From positions 6,864,001 to 6,928,000 of the forward strand of contig JAFFSR010000249.1 in assembly GCA_017163975.1 (NCBI GenBank): a stretch of 64,000 bases of DNA, written 5' to 3'. Source of the stretch: Anastatus disparis (taxonomy: Eukaryota; Arthropoda; Insecta; Hymenoptera; Eupelmidae). Positions within the stretch are counted from its first letter, which is position 1. Every line of letters begins with the position of its first letter. A model generated the notes under the pieces. That model searched no databases and was not told where the DNA came from. It was given only the letters and a program-made list of their open reading frames with translations. The translations under genes and the position numbers were made by a program. Positions 43,552-54,725 of this stretch are shown here, in pieces.

Positions 43552-45077
43552 GATTAATATATAAAGGATATTGTCCTCTATATGATTAACCTTTTATATA
43601 TGGTGAAGTCGAGGAAGTCCCCCGCCCGGCATCTGTTTAACACATTACATCAGGCTAGGACTGTCAGACCCACCATACCGAAAACTTTGACTACCGATGG
43701 ATGGTCAGCCACTTTTGTAACCAACAATCAACCGATACCCAATGAGGTCGGATTTTTTAAAGAGTCGCGATATAAATGGCACATACACTTATTTTCTTTC
43801 GAAAAAAAAGTTAGAGGTACCTGGCCAGGATTCGAACCCATGCCTTCCGCGTTGAAGGCAAGAGCTCTATCCATTACGCCACCGCGCTCTCATGTCAATA
43901 TTACATGGAAATATAACTTATATCAATATGAAATAAAAACGTAGCTTGTTCTATAATTTTTTTCTGCTAAATAAAAAATATTAAAGATTGAAAAAAATTA
44001 TTATAAATTATAGTTGTTTTTTATTCTCACTCAATTGCGAATAATAAAACGTTTTTTGTTCTTTAAAAAAAGGTCCTTTTCTAAATTTATTTAAATGTAT
44101 GACATTTACGAATTAAAAACTTTATTCAAGCGCATTTTAAATAAAAATTACATTGAATATCAATATTTTTAAAAATTGGACTTTTTCTTTTTTCTTTTAT
44201 TAAATATCATATTTTTATAATATCATTAATTTTTATTTCCAAAACAAAAAAATTGATAATTCTCTTTAACGAACGTAATAATTCTCAGTTTTTACTAAAC
44301 AAAATTTTGACTAATCTTTGAATAGTTGAATTATTTTTTTCCGTTAAAAAGTGACATTTTCTAAAGTTATGTAGGGGCATGATAACATTCTTTTTAATTA
44401 ATTTTTAAAAAATAACATTTTATTTAAACAGTTAAAAAATTTAAAAGTCAAAAAATCGCAATTTTTCAAAAATTACATAAACGCTTTTAAAATTTAAGTT
44501 ACACAGAGATTAATTATTTAAGAAAAATTGAAAATTCTTTCAGATAAATAACTATTTTGCATCTTATCTAACTGCTCGTTCTGTTAATTACTATTTTGTA
44601 ATAAAATTACTTCAAATAATTTAAGATGGCATGCAAATTAGTATTTTAATAATAAAGAGCTGAACGGTTCTTCAAGCTGAAATTATATGAATTTTAAATG
44701 AACACACAATACTGATTTTATTAATTAACAGTTTATTGAGACCCAAAGTGGTCATTCTTTAGATGAGATTATCTTAAAGAAATAATTGGCGAGGCTATTT
44801 GAAAATTTACAGTAATAACATATGAAATAAAAACTCATTCAAAGTTTCAAAAGATATCCACCTTTTTAATAAACAACAAATTATAGCTGATGGAGGAGCT
44901 ATCTGACTATTAACAAAATGTATTTGATTTTTAAATCTTTGAAACTTTATGAGAAAATTATTGAGAATGGCAGATAAAGGGAAACATCTCTTCCAATTAA
45001 AAAATATTAAAGAATTATGAAATGTATCTTAAAAAATCAATTTCGAATTGTTTATTATATGTTTAAATGGTTTATTA
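43229..45077. repeat. Second large inverted repeat, left arm (continues at 55,879-55,935)
   Basis: In reverse complement it matches 61,650-64,000, for example ATGTATGCGGTGGCTGTGG, CAAACCCGATGTTCCACC, CTCACTCAATTGCGAATAAT, CCTCCATCAGCTATAATT and TCCAATTAAAAAATATTAAA. Identity is about 85-90% by eye. Without the SINE it is about 1.45 kb. The match reaches the last base of the window, so the true end lies beyond. No ORF of note in the shared part. Confidence 0.92.
43510..43891 (-). mobile_element. tRNA-derived SINE with 15-bp target duplication
   Basis: On the minus strand the element starts GAGCGCGGTGGCGTAATGG, a tRNA-like head with A box TGGCGTAATGG (43,871-43,881) and B box GGTTCGAATCC (43,828-43,838). 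A body of about 250 bp follows, then an A tail (T run at 43,510-43,540). Target duplication ATGTCAATATTACAT at 43,495-43,509 and 43,892-43,906, one copy only at the matching site in the right arm (near 63,350-63,375). Pol III-transcribed and dependent on a LINE. The 120-aa plus-strand ORF inside it is not a gene. Confidence 0.93.
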
Positions 45078-45238
45078 CAGTCGCGCGCAGGACGCCGTAC
45101 AGTGTAGACGTGGGCAGTGGCGCTCTATCGCCTCGTTTAGTTTGCTACTTGTTTTGCACGCTGTATTTTGTGCTGGTGGTTTTTTGTGCGGGTGTGCCTT
45201 CGAGCTGCGTTTAGGGGTTAGAAGTGCACTTTTTGCGT

Positions 45239-46400
45239 ATGTTTGGTGGTACGGATGGTGCGGATGCTCCGGTTGCCGATGTCGGCAATGGGGCGTCGCA
45301 AAATCTAGAAGGTTCTCAAGCAGCCTTTGACGCTGTGCACAGTCGTGGATCGGGCTCGGTTGTCGGTGGCGACAATGGGTCTGCGCTCACTTAATTAGTT
45401 ACAAACGAAAAGAATTCTAATTCTGGCATTCAAGCCGTTGAAACGTCAAGTAACAGAGATAAGCTCTCCTATGCAAATGCTATCAGTAGGAGCTCACTAC
45501 CTACATTTGAACAAACTGTCGTGTTAAATGCTATAGAGGGTTAAACCAACGACCAATATATGGATCATTTTGAAAAAATCATGAGCATCAAGAATTAGAT
45601 TTACTTTTCAAAAATTTCCGAGAATAGAGTCTGTTTCACTCTAAATTCAGAGGAAGCGGCTAATGAAATTATAGGCAAAACAATAACAGTGAACAATCGC
45701 GCTTACACGTTCGCTAGATACGTGCCAGGAAGACCTGTACAAAATTATCGTAGAGTTGTTATTTCTAATATCTTGCCACAAATACCCAACGATACAGTTA
45801 TTGATTATTTAAAGTTCTTCACCACCTCCGAAAGATGGCGACTCTCTTGAATCTCAAAAACTTGATCAATCAAATAAGAACGATACCCGCACGCATTTTA
45901 CTACAGATAACACTTAAGCAGACAGTCTTAACATGGAAAATCCTCTAAATGATAAAAACAACTCCTCGTCAACTATCGCTGAGAACTCTTCTCATGAAAT
46001 AATGGACGCACAGTTCTATGGTCTTAAAAGGTCTGCTCCTTCTACGACTAGTGAAAGCATCAACTCAGAACTTTCAGTAAACCATGAAAAAAGCAACCAG
46101 TTCAAAAACCCTTGACAGACAAATAAAACCTTAAAACCATCCAAGAAAAAAACAAAAATTGTAGAAGTAAATAGTGATGAAAATAGTGACCAAAGTCAAT
46201 CCGAAGATATTGACGAGGATATATAACTCCTCAGTTAGCTCCAGTCATAGAAATGTACGAAAATGCTGATTTTAACAATGTTCTTCAATACGACCAACTA
46301 GTTAAATTTCTTAAGAAAGTCAAATATCAACGTGAAGTCCTCAACATTAGTAAGGAATTCACGCAGGACACTCCTGCCTAGTAGAGTGGCTGTATGTAGT
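45239..46400 (+). pseudogene. LINE ORF1 (gag-like)
   Basis: Starts with ATG at 45,239 (MFGGTDGADAPVADVGNGAS) and reads through stops near 45,393, 45,542 and 45,596. Recognisable parts: DKLSYANAISRSSLPTFEQ, NRVCFTLNSEEAANEIIG, VPGRPVQNYRRVVISNILPQ, VIDYLKFF, which fit the nucleic-acid binding ORF1 of insect LINEs. A frameshift follows at about 45,820; an acidic and Ser-rich tail (VNSDENSDQSQSEDIDEDI, about 46,165-46,225) lies before the LTR insert. Cut off by the LTR element at 46,428 and continued at 51,848. Confidence 0.75.
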
Positions 46401-46428
46401 AGAAGCTAAGATACTGGATATCAAACTT

Positions 46429-47160
46429 TGTAACCTTTCCTACCCGTAATTCTGTTATCCTAAAGGTTCTTTATTTAAATGGTATTCTTTGTTCTTAGAA
46501 ACTCTATGTGGTATCGCGTTAAAGGATCGTTAAATAGCTAGCGCGCCATGCCTAGCTATTGCGGACCCTGTATTTCGTTTTAATATTGTTAAAGTCGTTT
46601 ATAGCTAGGACGCCTTGCCTAGCTATAGCTGACTTTTAAGATATATTTGTTAGTATTATTTAGGATTATTATGTGAAAAGCCCGTTATTATTAAGGACCA
46701 AATGCCTTAATATTCGGGGCTTTACACCGGGTTAATTGGATGAGGGTATATCTTGGAAAAGCTCTTTATTAACAACTTAAATTGAATCAATGTACAATGC
46801 AAAAACTAAGAGTAATCTCGCGCTTAATAAAGAAATACTTGCTTGTAGCACGTGTCAGGCCATTCGCCACTTGTGCTACGAGCAAGCGTGTCTTCACACC
46901 AAGAGAGCTGATCCAAGAGTGCCACAGTCGCGAGCTCCTCGCACCGCTTGCTTCAGCTCTCTTAGGTCTCTCTCCCACTCTTCTATCTTAATAGAAGAGA
47001 GGGAGAGTTGCCGTATATTTTCAGCGGTACTTACACATGCAAACGCGTGTACGTATACACGCGCGCTTGCATGTTCAACCACTTTGGTCTTTTTGGGTGT
47101 TTGCGCGCGCATCTTCCAGTATCGTACGGTTTCAGGGCCGTACATACTCGGGCGCTCACA
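46429..47160 (-). repeat. LTR (3' LTR in the minus-strand sense)
   Basis: Begins TGTAACCTTTCC and ends GGCGCTCACA on the plus strand. Inside, TAGCTAGCGCGCCATGCCTA and TAGCTAGGACGCCTTGCCTA are two 25-bp hairpin-prone copies. AATAAAGAGC on the minus strand near 46,765 could be the polyadenylation signal. Only one difference from the other LTR was seen: T at 47,009 against C at 51,692. ORFs of 60-130 aa inside the LTRs are chance frames that recur in both copies. Confidence 0.95.
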
Positions 47161-47180
47161 TTGCCCCTCAAATTAAAATG
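47161..47180 (-). other. Polypurine tract of the LTR element
   Basis: The minus strand reads TTTGAGGGGCAA directly before the 3' LTR. A second purine run, TTTTGGGGGGCA, lies near 47,305-47,317 and could be an extra or older tract. Confidence 0.7.
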
Positions 47181-48830
47181 GATTTTGCTTTTTAATTGAT
47201 TAAGTTCAAAGAAAAAATCTATTTTATTTTTAATAACGCGACTTATGAAGATGCGCGCACAAACACCCAATTACGCACTTAATATTACCCTGGTGTTGAA
47301 GTATGCCCCCCAAAATAAAATGGATTTTTTCATAGAGGTAAAAATAAAATATACTCTTTTCCTTTATTATTCAAATTTGAAAATATGATTACTTTATTTC
47401 ATTTAAACCAAAAAAAAATTTTTTTTTCATCTAATTGTTTTTTAATTTAGTTTTAATTTTTTCTATATTTAATGGCTTCAATTCCTTTTTTGATTTTTAC
47501 ATTTATCATTAATTGACAAGAAATAAAGTCTTTCTTTTTATTATAAGCTTAAATTTATTTATTTTACAACTTAACCTAATTATTTCTATTCTATTTAATT
47601 TAATTTAAAAAATAATTTGTTTCTTTAATTTTCACTTCTTTCTTCTATTCTGTCTTTTTTCTTTTTCTTCCATTGTTTTTTGTCTTAGTACATTTTTGGT
47701 TTTTTTCTTTGACCTCTACTGTACTATAAGTGTAAGAGCGCATAAATACATTATTACTATATAGCTACTGTACTATGCGTTACTTATTTATCTTTTCTGC
47801 ATTCTTTGCTTTTTAATATTTTTATTTTGTTTAAAATGATATTTGATTATATTATTTTTGCCTTAAATAATTACAGAACAGTTATAAGTGTTCTATATGG
47901 GACTTTTCATGTTCTACATTTTTTTATGCCCCCCTTTGTACTTTTTTTAGATTTGTAATTTATTGTTTTCGAGATGAACCTTTTTATCAAATTATTTTAT
48001 ATTTATTTTTTGGTCCACTATGGCCATAACTTTTTTTTATTTCGTTTTGTGCATCTCTTATTAATGCATAGGGTATTATGGATTTATTCAATGTTTTATC
48101 TTCATTTTTGCATAACTCAGATTTTTCATAATTGTTTGTTCAATAACATTTTAATGCATTTCCGAATAACTTTTTGCCACCATACTTGTAGTTTTTCTCT
48201 ATTCTTTCATTTGAAGAATAAAGAGGTGCTTTTTTAATAGTTTTCGTTCCATGTTTATACGTTGACAATTGAGCAGATACATTGCTAGATACTTTTTTAT
48301 GTTTAGAAATTAAATCTATTAGTTCAATTTCTTGTTTTGGTGATATTATTGCACCTTTATGAATCTCATCATTGGTGAGTTCATAATTATTTTCCTCATG
48401 AAATAAATTTTCTTTATTTTCATTCGAGGTGAATGCACATGAATATGAGTCACTATCGCTCTCATGTGATTCAATATTTTTTACCTGAGTATACTCATTT
48501 GATTTGAGCTTTTGCTCAGGATTTTTAGATTAGCATATTCACCATCTATGTATAAAAGTATCTTTTCATGTACTCTCCTCAAAATCATGTTTAACATTTC
48601 CTGAAAACCATGTTTTGTATTACTTTCTTTAATAACATTTGGAATTTTAAAGTGTACATTTATTCTTTTTGCATTTATATGTATATTTAACCTGTTTTGT
48701 TTTTTGATTGTTTTAATTAATTTTCCCTTTTCAGGTAATATTTTTGAATTTATAATTTTTTGTGTTTTTGGGGTATTAGCATTTGTTGCAACCTTACCCC
48801 TTATATTCTTTAATTTAGGTGCAACTTTAT
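47181..48830 (-). pseudogene. Decayed pol remnant of the LTR element
   Basis: Minus-strand reading after gag: NKVAPKLKNIRGKVATNANT (similar to the 41.9 kb element next to its protease), an unmatched Lys/Asn-rich part, then SHESDSDSYSCAFTSNENKE and KQEIELIDLISKHKKVSSNV, which resembles the linker ahead of Gypsy RT. Protease DTG and RT YXDD motifs were not found. From 48,180 to 47,320 the DNA is T-rich with no readable frame. Confidence 0.6.
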
Positions 48831-50117
48831 TCAGTTTTCCTGAAGTTCTTCTAGTGATACTGAGTCTATATCTATTTGAGACACATTAATATCATTATAA
48901 CTTTTTGTCATTTTATTGCTGACAGGAGCATTTAATTTTTCCCGCATTACAGCTTTTTGTTTATTATTATTTTGATTATATAGAGCTTTTTCTTTATTCT
49001 CTAAATTATCATTTTCCTTAAAGAATTTCTGTTGATTTGAATTGCTTCTATGAGATTCATTTCTATTAGCTGCTCTTTTCTCTTGAATTCTGTCATCATT
49101 ATCAAAATCTAACAAGATTTTAAATAATGTGTTCTTATCTTTTCTCTGAGAAAATTGCATGGCTTGCCTAACATTTCTGCTGAAATGTTTGCTGATTTTC
49201 GCAGCTAGTTCTTCTTCAGAATATTGAAGATTTAGGTCTTTGACGAAACCATATATTTGGGTGGCATAAGCCATACGACTTAGTTTGCCATTCTCATAGA
49301 ACTGTCCAAATTCAACTTTTCTTCTAGTTGTTCTTTGGATATCTTCATTCCAATATCTATCAAGGAATAAATTTTTAAATCCTTGATATGTGGTTACATC
49401 ATCTTGATAGATGTACCACCATTCGTTAGAATCTTTTTGTAGTACAGTCTGCAACAACTCGAGGGTTTCTTCCTCTTCTAGTCGTTTTAATGCAATGTAC
49501 TTTTCAAATTCATTTAAGAATTTCATTGGTCTTTCGACCTCCGTGCCTTCATATTTCGGCAAAGGAATTTTTATTTTATTATTATAAGGTTCGGAACCTT
49601 GCGTTCGAATCCCATTATTTTTTATTTTTTCTTTTAACTCATTAATTTTTATTTCTTGTTCTTGAGCAGTATCGTCTATTTTTTGAGTTAAATTATCACG
49701 AACCATTTTAATGGCTTCATCGTCATTTATTGTTTTTTTTAATTTAATCAATTCTTCATTTAGGGATTCATTTTTAGTGACTAAGTCTTCATTTTCTTTT
49801 TTATATTCATTTAACAGATTTTTAATTATAATATTGTCTTCTAATAAGTTTTTTATCTTATTTGACAATTCATTTATCTGTTCTTTGAAATTTATTGTTC
49901 CCGCATCTGCGGTTTTTTCTAAATTAAAGACTATGGATTTGTCTGGGCTAGCTGTATTAATTTTGTCATCCAACTCTTGTTGTTTATTAAACAACAATGT
50001 CAGCTCATATGACACAGCTTTCATCCATTCGTTTTGCTTTATGTTGACGTCTTCCTCTATGGTCTTATCAAGATTTTCTAGTTCTTGCATCAGTATCTCT
50101 GATCTTCTTTTCGCCAT
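48831..50117 (-). CDS. Gag polyprotein of Gypsy-type LTR element, intact
   Basis: A 428-aa ORF starting MAKRRSEILMQELENLD. Residues about 1-170 are strongly helical (KNLLEDNIIIKNLLNEYKKE, coiled coil). About 185-345 is the retrotransposon gag capsid-like domain: KIPLPKYEGTEVERPMKFLN, FEKYIALKRLEEEETLELLQ, TVLQKDSNEWWYIYQ, YQGFKNLFLDRYWNEDIQR, VEFGQFYENGKLSRMAYA. The tail is Asn/Lys/Gln-rich with no CCHC zinc knuckle. It would form the particle shell. The decayed element at 40.4-41.8 kb has the same layout. The start is the first Met after a leader of about 1 kb. It ends TGA right after LQEN; no frameshift into pol can be seen. Confidence 0.95.
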   Translation of the reverse strand: MAKRRSEILMQELENLDKTIEEDVNIKQNEWMKAVSYELTLLFNKQQELDDKINTASPDKSIVFNLEKTADAGTINFKEQINELSNKIKNLLEDNIIIKNLLNEYKKENEDLVTKNESLNEELIKLKKTINDDEAIKMVRDNLTQKIDDTAQEQEIKINELKEKIKNNGIRTQGSEPYNNKIKIPLPKYEGTEVERPMKFLNEFEKYIALKRLEEEETLELLQTVLQKDSNEWWYIYQDDVTTYQGFKNLFLDRYWNEDIQRTTRRKVEFGQFYENGKLSRMAYATQIYGFVKDLNLQYSEEELAAKISKHFSRNVRQAMQFSQRKDKNTLFKILLDFDNDDRIQEKRAANRNESHRSNSNQQKFFKENDNLENKEKALYNQNNNKQKAVMREKLNAPVSNKMTKSYNDINVSQIDIDSVSLEELQEN

Positions 50118-50902
50118 CTTGATTTTTATTTTTATTCTAATTTATTTTTCGCAATTATAATTTATTATTATTTATCTACGAAATTAAACGGTAAAATATT
50201 TCTAATTTCTTATAATTTCTACTTAACAATAGTCATTAATGAAATTTTCCTTTATTTTATATTAGTATGAATTATTTAAATTGTTTAAAACGAAATATTT
50301 TAATTTTTAATTTCGTTCACAATTTTTAATTATTATGATATTGTCATTCATTAATTGATTTTATTTTATTAATTTATTTTGGTTTATTTTTTATTATGGC
50401 TCTTTTAATTTTTTAATATATTTTATTTTAATTTTATTAAAGAGCGTATTCTTTATTACAATAATTGTTCTCGTTCGCGTTGAGAACCTATGCTTAAGAA
50501 TTCCTTATGTTTATTTCTTAGCTATCGACCTTTTAACTTTGCTATTTGACATTCTTTAAAAATATTTGCGTTTTAGACTTGAGTTTGCGTGGCTATAACA
50601 AAAGATTTTAAGAAAAAATTTAATGTGTACATTGTAACACTCAATCTTCTTGTTTTACCGCGCGACCTTCAAGTCTTTTTGTCATTATCATTGACGAATA
50701 CTTTATTTAAGGATTTAACATCAAGTAAAATTTTTGATCGATGTTTTATTTGCTTTTATTCAGAACAAAGGGAATTCTTTTACAGAATTATTTTATCATT
50801 TTTTAACTAATGGTGTTTTATATACCATTTTTTGTGCATTTTCATGCCCTTTTTTTTTTAATTCTCATTGTTTTATTATTTTTATTTTTGAATTTCATCA
50901 AT

Positions 50903-50946
<44 letters not shown>

Positions 50947-51097
50947 TTTTAAGTTTTTATTATTTTTATTCTATTATTTTTTATAATTTTATTTTTCATT
51001 TTTATTTTATAATAATTTCATAAACATTTTATTAATTAATGTCAATGTTAACACGCGACTGTACTCTTGCGTGGGTTTTCTCAACGACGGTTGAGAA

Positions 51098-51110
51098 CCA
51101 GTGGGCGCCA
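51098..51110 (-). other. Primer binding site of the LTR element
   Basis: The minus strand reads TGGCGCCCACTGG one base inside the 5' LTR end. TGGCGCC is the usual start of tRNA-primed sites in Gypsy elements and retroviruses; the tRNA cannot be named from this alone. Confidence 0.8.
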
Positions 51111-51111
51111 A

Positions 51112-51843
51112 TGTAACCTTTCCTACCCGTAATTCTGTTATCCTAAAGGTTCTTTATTTAAATGGTATTCTTTGTTCTTAGAAACTCTATGTGGTATCGC
51201 GTTAAAGGATCGTTAAATAGCTAGCGCGCCATGCCTAGCTATTGCGGACCCTGTATTTCGTTTTAATATTGTTAAAGTCGTTTATAGCTAGGACGCCTTG
51301 CCTAGCTATAGCTGACTTTTAAGATATATTTGTTAGTATTATTTAGGATTATTATGTGAAAAGCCCGTTATTATTAAGGACCAAATGCCTTAATATTCGG
51401 GGCTTTACACCGGGTTAATTGGATGAGGGTATATCTTGGAAAAGCTCTTTATTAACAACTTAAATTGAATCAATGTACAATGCAAAAACTAAGAGTAATC
51501 TCGCGCTTAATAAAGAAATACTTGCTTGTAGCACGTGTCAGGCCATTCGCCACTTGTGCTACGAGCAAGCGTGTCTTCACACCAAGAGAGCTGATCCAAG
51601 AGTGCCACAGTCGCGAGCTCCTCGCACCGCTTGCTTCAGCTCTCTTAGGTCTCTCTCCCACTCTTCTATCTTAATAGAAGAGAGGGAGAGTCGCCGTATA
51701 TTTTCAGCGGTACTTACACATGCAAACGCGTGTACGTATACACGCGCGCTTGCATGTTCAACCACTTTGGTCTTTTTGGGTGTTTGCGCGCGCATCTTCC
51801 AGTATCGTACGGTTTCAGGGCCGTACATACTCGGGCGCTCACA
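51112..51843 (-). repeat. LTR (5' LTR in the minus-strand sense)
   Basis: The same 732 bp as the other LTR apart from one base seen. The leader to gag (50,118-51,097) is T-rich with a TATATA run at 50,914-50,938. Confidence 0.95.
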
Positions 51844-51847
51844 ACTT

Positions 51848-54690
51848 AAAAACCGTATTAAAAAACTTCTCAAAAGGCTAAACTCAGGATTACAAAATGA
51901 AGAAGAACATACAGTCACACGTTCACAAAAAGGAAAATAATAATAGTATATACATATCAAATATATCTATAAAATATTAACATGCAAAATAAAAATTTTA
52001 ATATCTTGTTCTGGAATCTCAAAAGTTTAAATACAAGAAGACTCGAATTAGAAAAAATGAAAATTGAATTTGACATCATCGTTGGAGTCGAGACTTGGCT
52101 GAAGCCAGATAAACCTGTAAATTTTACGGGATTCAATATACACAGATTCGATCGCCTAGATGTCACTGGTGGTGGCATCATATTTATTGTTAAAAAAGAC
52201 ATCGACTTCCAAGTTCTAAATACTACCTCTTCAGAACCAGAAATTGAACTCGGAGGCATTAGGATTAAAGCCAAAGATCACTCTTTTAATTAACTCGCAT
52301 GCTACAAGCCACCTCATATACATCCCTCTCCAAGAGTTTGGAACGAGATTATGAGCAACAGTGTAATATGTAGCGAGCCAAATATTTTTTTGGGAGATTT
52401 CAACTCGCACCATGTTGGCTGAAATTGCAGTTATAATGACAAGGATGGAATAAATTTATTGAATTCCCTTGATGGGAATGGTCTAATTATCCATAATGTC
52501 AAGACGTCCACACACATTGATCCTGCTCGGTGTAAAAAATCCAATATTGATTCAGTCATTTCAACCGCCTCTATGGCTGATCGCATCGCAAGGTTTTTGA
52601 TGATCCACACGGATCTGACCATTTCCTTATCTCCATCCAAGTTAGTATAGATCAAGTCATCTACGCCAGAAAGTCATTCAAATTATATTCTAAAAAAACA
52701 GATTGGCAAAAATGCAATGATACGCTTGACCAACAATACTCTGAATTTCATAATAGTGACTACATCAATTCGTCACCCATTAACAAATATAATTCCTGGA
52801 TTGAAAAGATCAAGCATGCTATCACAAGTAACACACCTGCGAAGAGAAAATTCGCCTCCTCCAGATTTCGTAACCCGGTCCCCTGGTGGGATGCAGAGTG
52901 CGATAAACTTAAAAGACTACGCAAAGCCGCATTTAAGAAGTGGGAATTTTCTGGTCTTGCCTCTGATCACGAAAGCTACCTAAAAGCTGAACATACTCTA
53001 AGGAAAACCTTCAAGAAGAAAGAAAATCAAAACTATAAACGATTCGCAGAAACCATTGATTTTCGGAAAAACGTCTCATATGTTTGGAACAAAACCAAAA
53101 TTTTCAAAAACAAGTAGGTCAAAACACCCATAACTAGCCACGATAGGTCACTAGTGAAATCCCAAGCAGAGGTGGTAATGGACAAAATAGCCCCACAACT
53201 ACAAGCCAATCATATTGAGCCTTCGATTCAATCGTTTAATAACAAAGACTCCTTCTTTGACGACCCTTTCGATTTTGCTGAATTCAATGCCGCCCTTGAA
53301 TCTAGAAACAAACACTCCGGCTGCGGTCTGGACGGCATTGACTATTACACACTCACTAAGATTCCACTGAAGTATAAATTGGAATTGCTTGACACTTACA
53401 ACTAGATGCAACAGGAAAATCTCTACCCATCAAACTGGCAAGAATCCTTTGTACACTTCATCAGCAAACCAGACGGGTCAGGCCTTCGACTTATAGCTAT
53501 GACATCGTGTCTCTGTAAGATATATGAGCTCATAGTAAAAAACAGATTACAATGGTTCTGCGAGCACAACAATATTCTTCCAGCATCAAATTCAGGTTTT
53601 CGAAAAGGTAGATCCTGCTACGACAACTTAACAAACTTTCTTCCGCATATCGACAACAACTTCAGTAAGAACTGGGATACACGTTCAGCATTTTTAGACG
53701 TTCAGGGAGCGTTTAACAACGTCAACCCCCAGATTCTTCTTCGCAAATTAGAAGAGATTGGATGTTCTCGCACAGTACTTTACTTCGTACAACATCTTAT
53801 AATCAAGCGCTCAATCTACACTGAATATAATCTAGATTATCCGCGTTATGCTTATAAAGGTGTACCTCAGGGTGGGGTACTCAGCCCCCTTCTTTATCTG
53901 ATTTACGTTAAGGATATCCATAAAAACATATCTAGATTCATACATATTTCCCAATTTGCTGACGACATTTTCCTCTACACAAGTTCATCGTCATTGGAAA
54001 AAAGTGCTACACAACTTGAAAAGGCCACAGAAAACATACGCAATAAATTATTTGAATTGGATCTCACTTTAAGCGTTAAAAAGACTAAACTAGTCATTTC
54101 AACAACAAAAATATACCACCTGGGGACACACACACATCACCATCAATAATGAAAACATTAAATCCACTGAATCCGCCAGATTTCTAGGAGTTATCTTCAA
54201 CTTTCAACTCAAGTTTGAGCAACAGGTCAAGACCATCGCCATTAAGTGTCAAAGAGCTCATCGAATTCTTAAATACCTATGCGGAACGTGGTGGGGTGCT
54301 CATCCCCAAACTTTATTAGTTCTTTACAAGAACTTCGTTCGAGCCACTATGGACTACGGATTATTTATTTATTATCGAAAATCAAAGGCTATGGCACAAA
54401 CCATTGAAAAAATTCAGTATTCTTCTCTCAGGACCGTAATGGGATATCGTACATCTACACCCAAAAACGTTATCTTAGCTGAAACCAAGCTCACCTCTAT
54501 GAGGGATCGGGCCTTATATTCAGGCTTCAACTGTGTCACCAAAGCTCTCTCCAATAGATCTAATCCTGTATCCAAAAACATAAATCTATATTACATAAAA
54601 AATAGAAAAAGTAAACGCAAAAAAAGAGAATTATCTCTCAATGCATTTCCAAAGTTCTCACAGAAACCAACAAGACAATATATATAAGCC
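51848..54690 (+). pseudogene. LINE ORF2: endonuclease and reverse transcriptase, broken
   Basis: Endonuclease (APE-like) starts near 51,982: NFNILFWNLKSLNTRRLELE, FDIIVGVETWLKP with the catalytic Glu, DRLDVTGGGIIFIVKKDI; then in other frames FLGDFNSHHVG-like (about 52,395-52,425), and SDHFLIS-like (about 52,610). RT: KHSGCGLDGIDYYTLTKIP (53,315), PSNWQESFVHFISKPDGSG, RSAFLDVQGAFNNVNP (motif A), GVPQGGVLSPLLY (motif B), ISQFADDIFLY (FADD box, about 53,955), then a frameshift at about 54,120 and the thumb to 54,690. Stops at about 52,291, 53,117 and 53,403 and others make it inactive. Confidence 0.9.
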
Positions 54691-54725
54691 ACCTCAATGA
54701 AATATATGCACATCCCTTCAAAGCT

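Larger units (their letters stand above)
46429..51843 (-). mobile_element. Young Gypsy-type LTR element with gag only (TR-GAG-like)
   Basis: Two 732-bp LTRs in direct repeat, a 4-bp target duplication ACTT (46,425-46,428 and 51,844-51,847), a primer binding site and a purine tract, all oriented on the minus strand. One intact gag ORF (428 aa). After gag about 1.7 kb of decayed, T-rich DNA has only scraps of pol-like reading (VAPKLKNIRGKVATNA, as next to the protease in the 40-43 kb element; ELIDLISKHKKVSSN as before an RT). RT, RNase H and integrase are missing. Near-identical LTRs with no pol mean the copy was moved by enzymes from another element. Confidence 0.93.

Noticed and set aside
43582..43944. 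120-aa ORF on the plus strand
   Set aside because: It is the complement of the tRNA-derived SINE; its peptide includes the translated B box.
46782..47270. Cys/Arg-rich ORFs duplicated at 51.5-51.96 kb
   Set aside because: They lie in the LTRs and recur because the LTRs are repeated; overlapping frames on both strands and no known domain.
47974..48237. 87-aa hydrophobic ORF on the plus strand in the LTR element
   Set aside because: It is antisense to the T-rich decayed pol region; Phe/Leu richness follows from T content.
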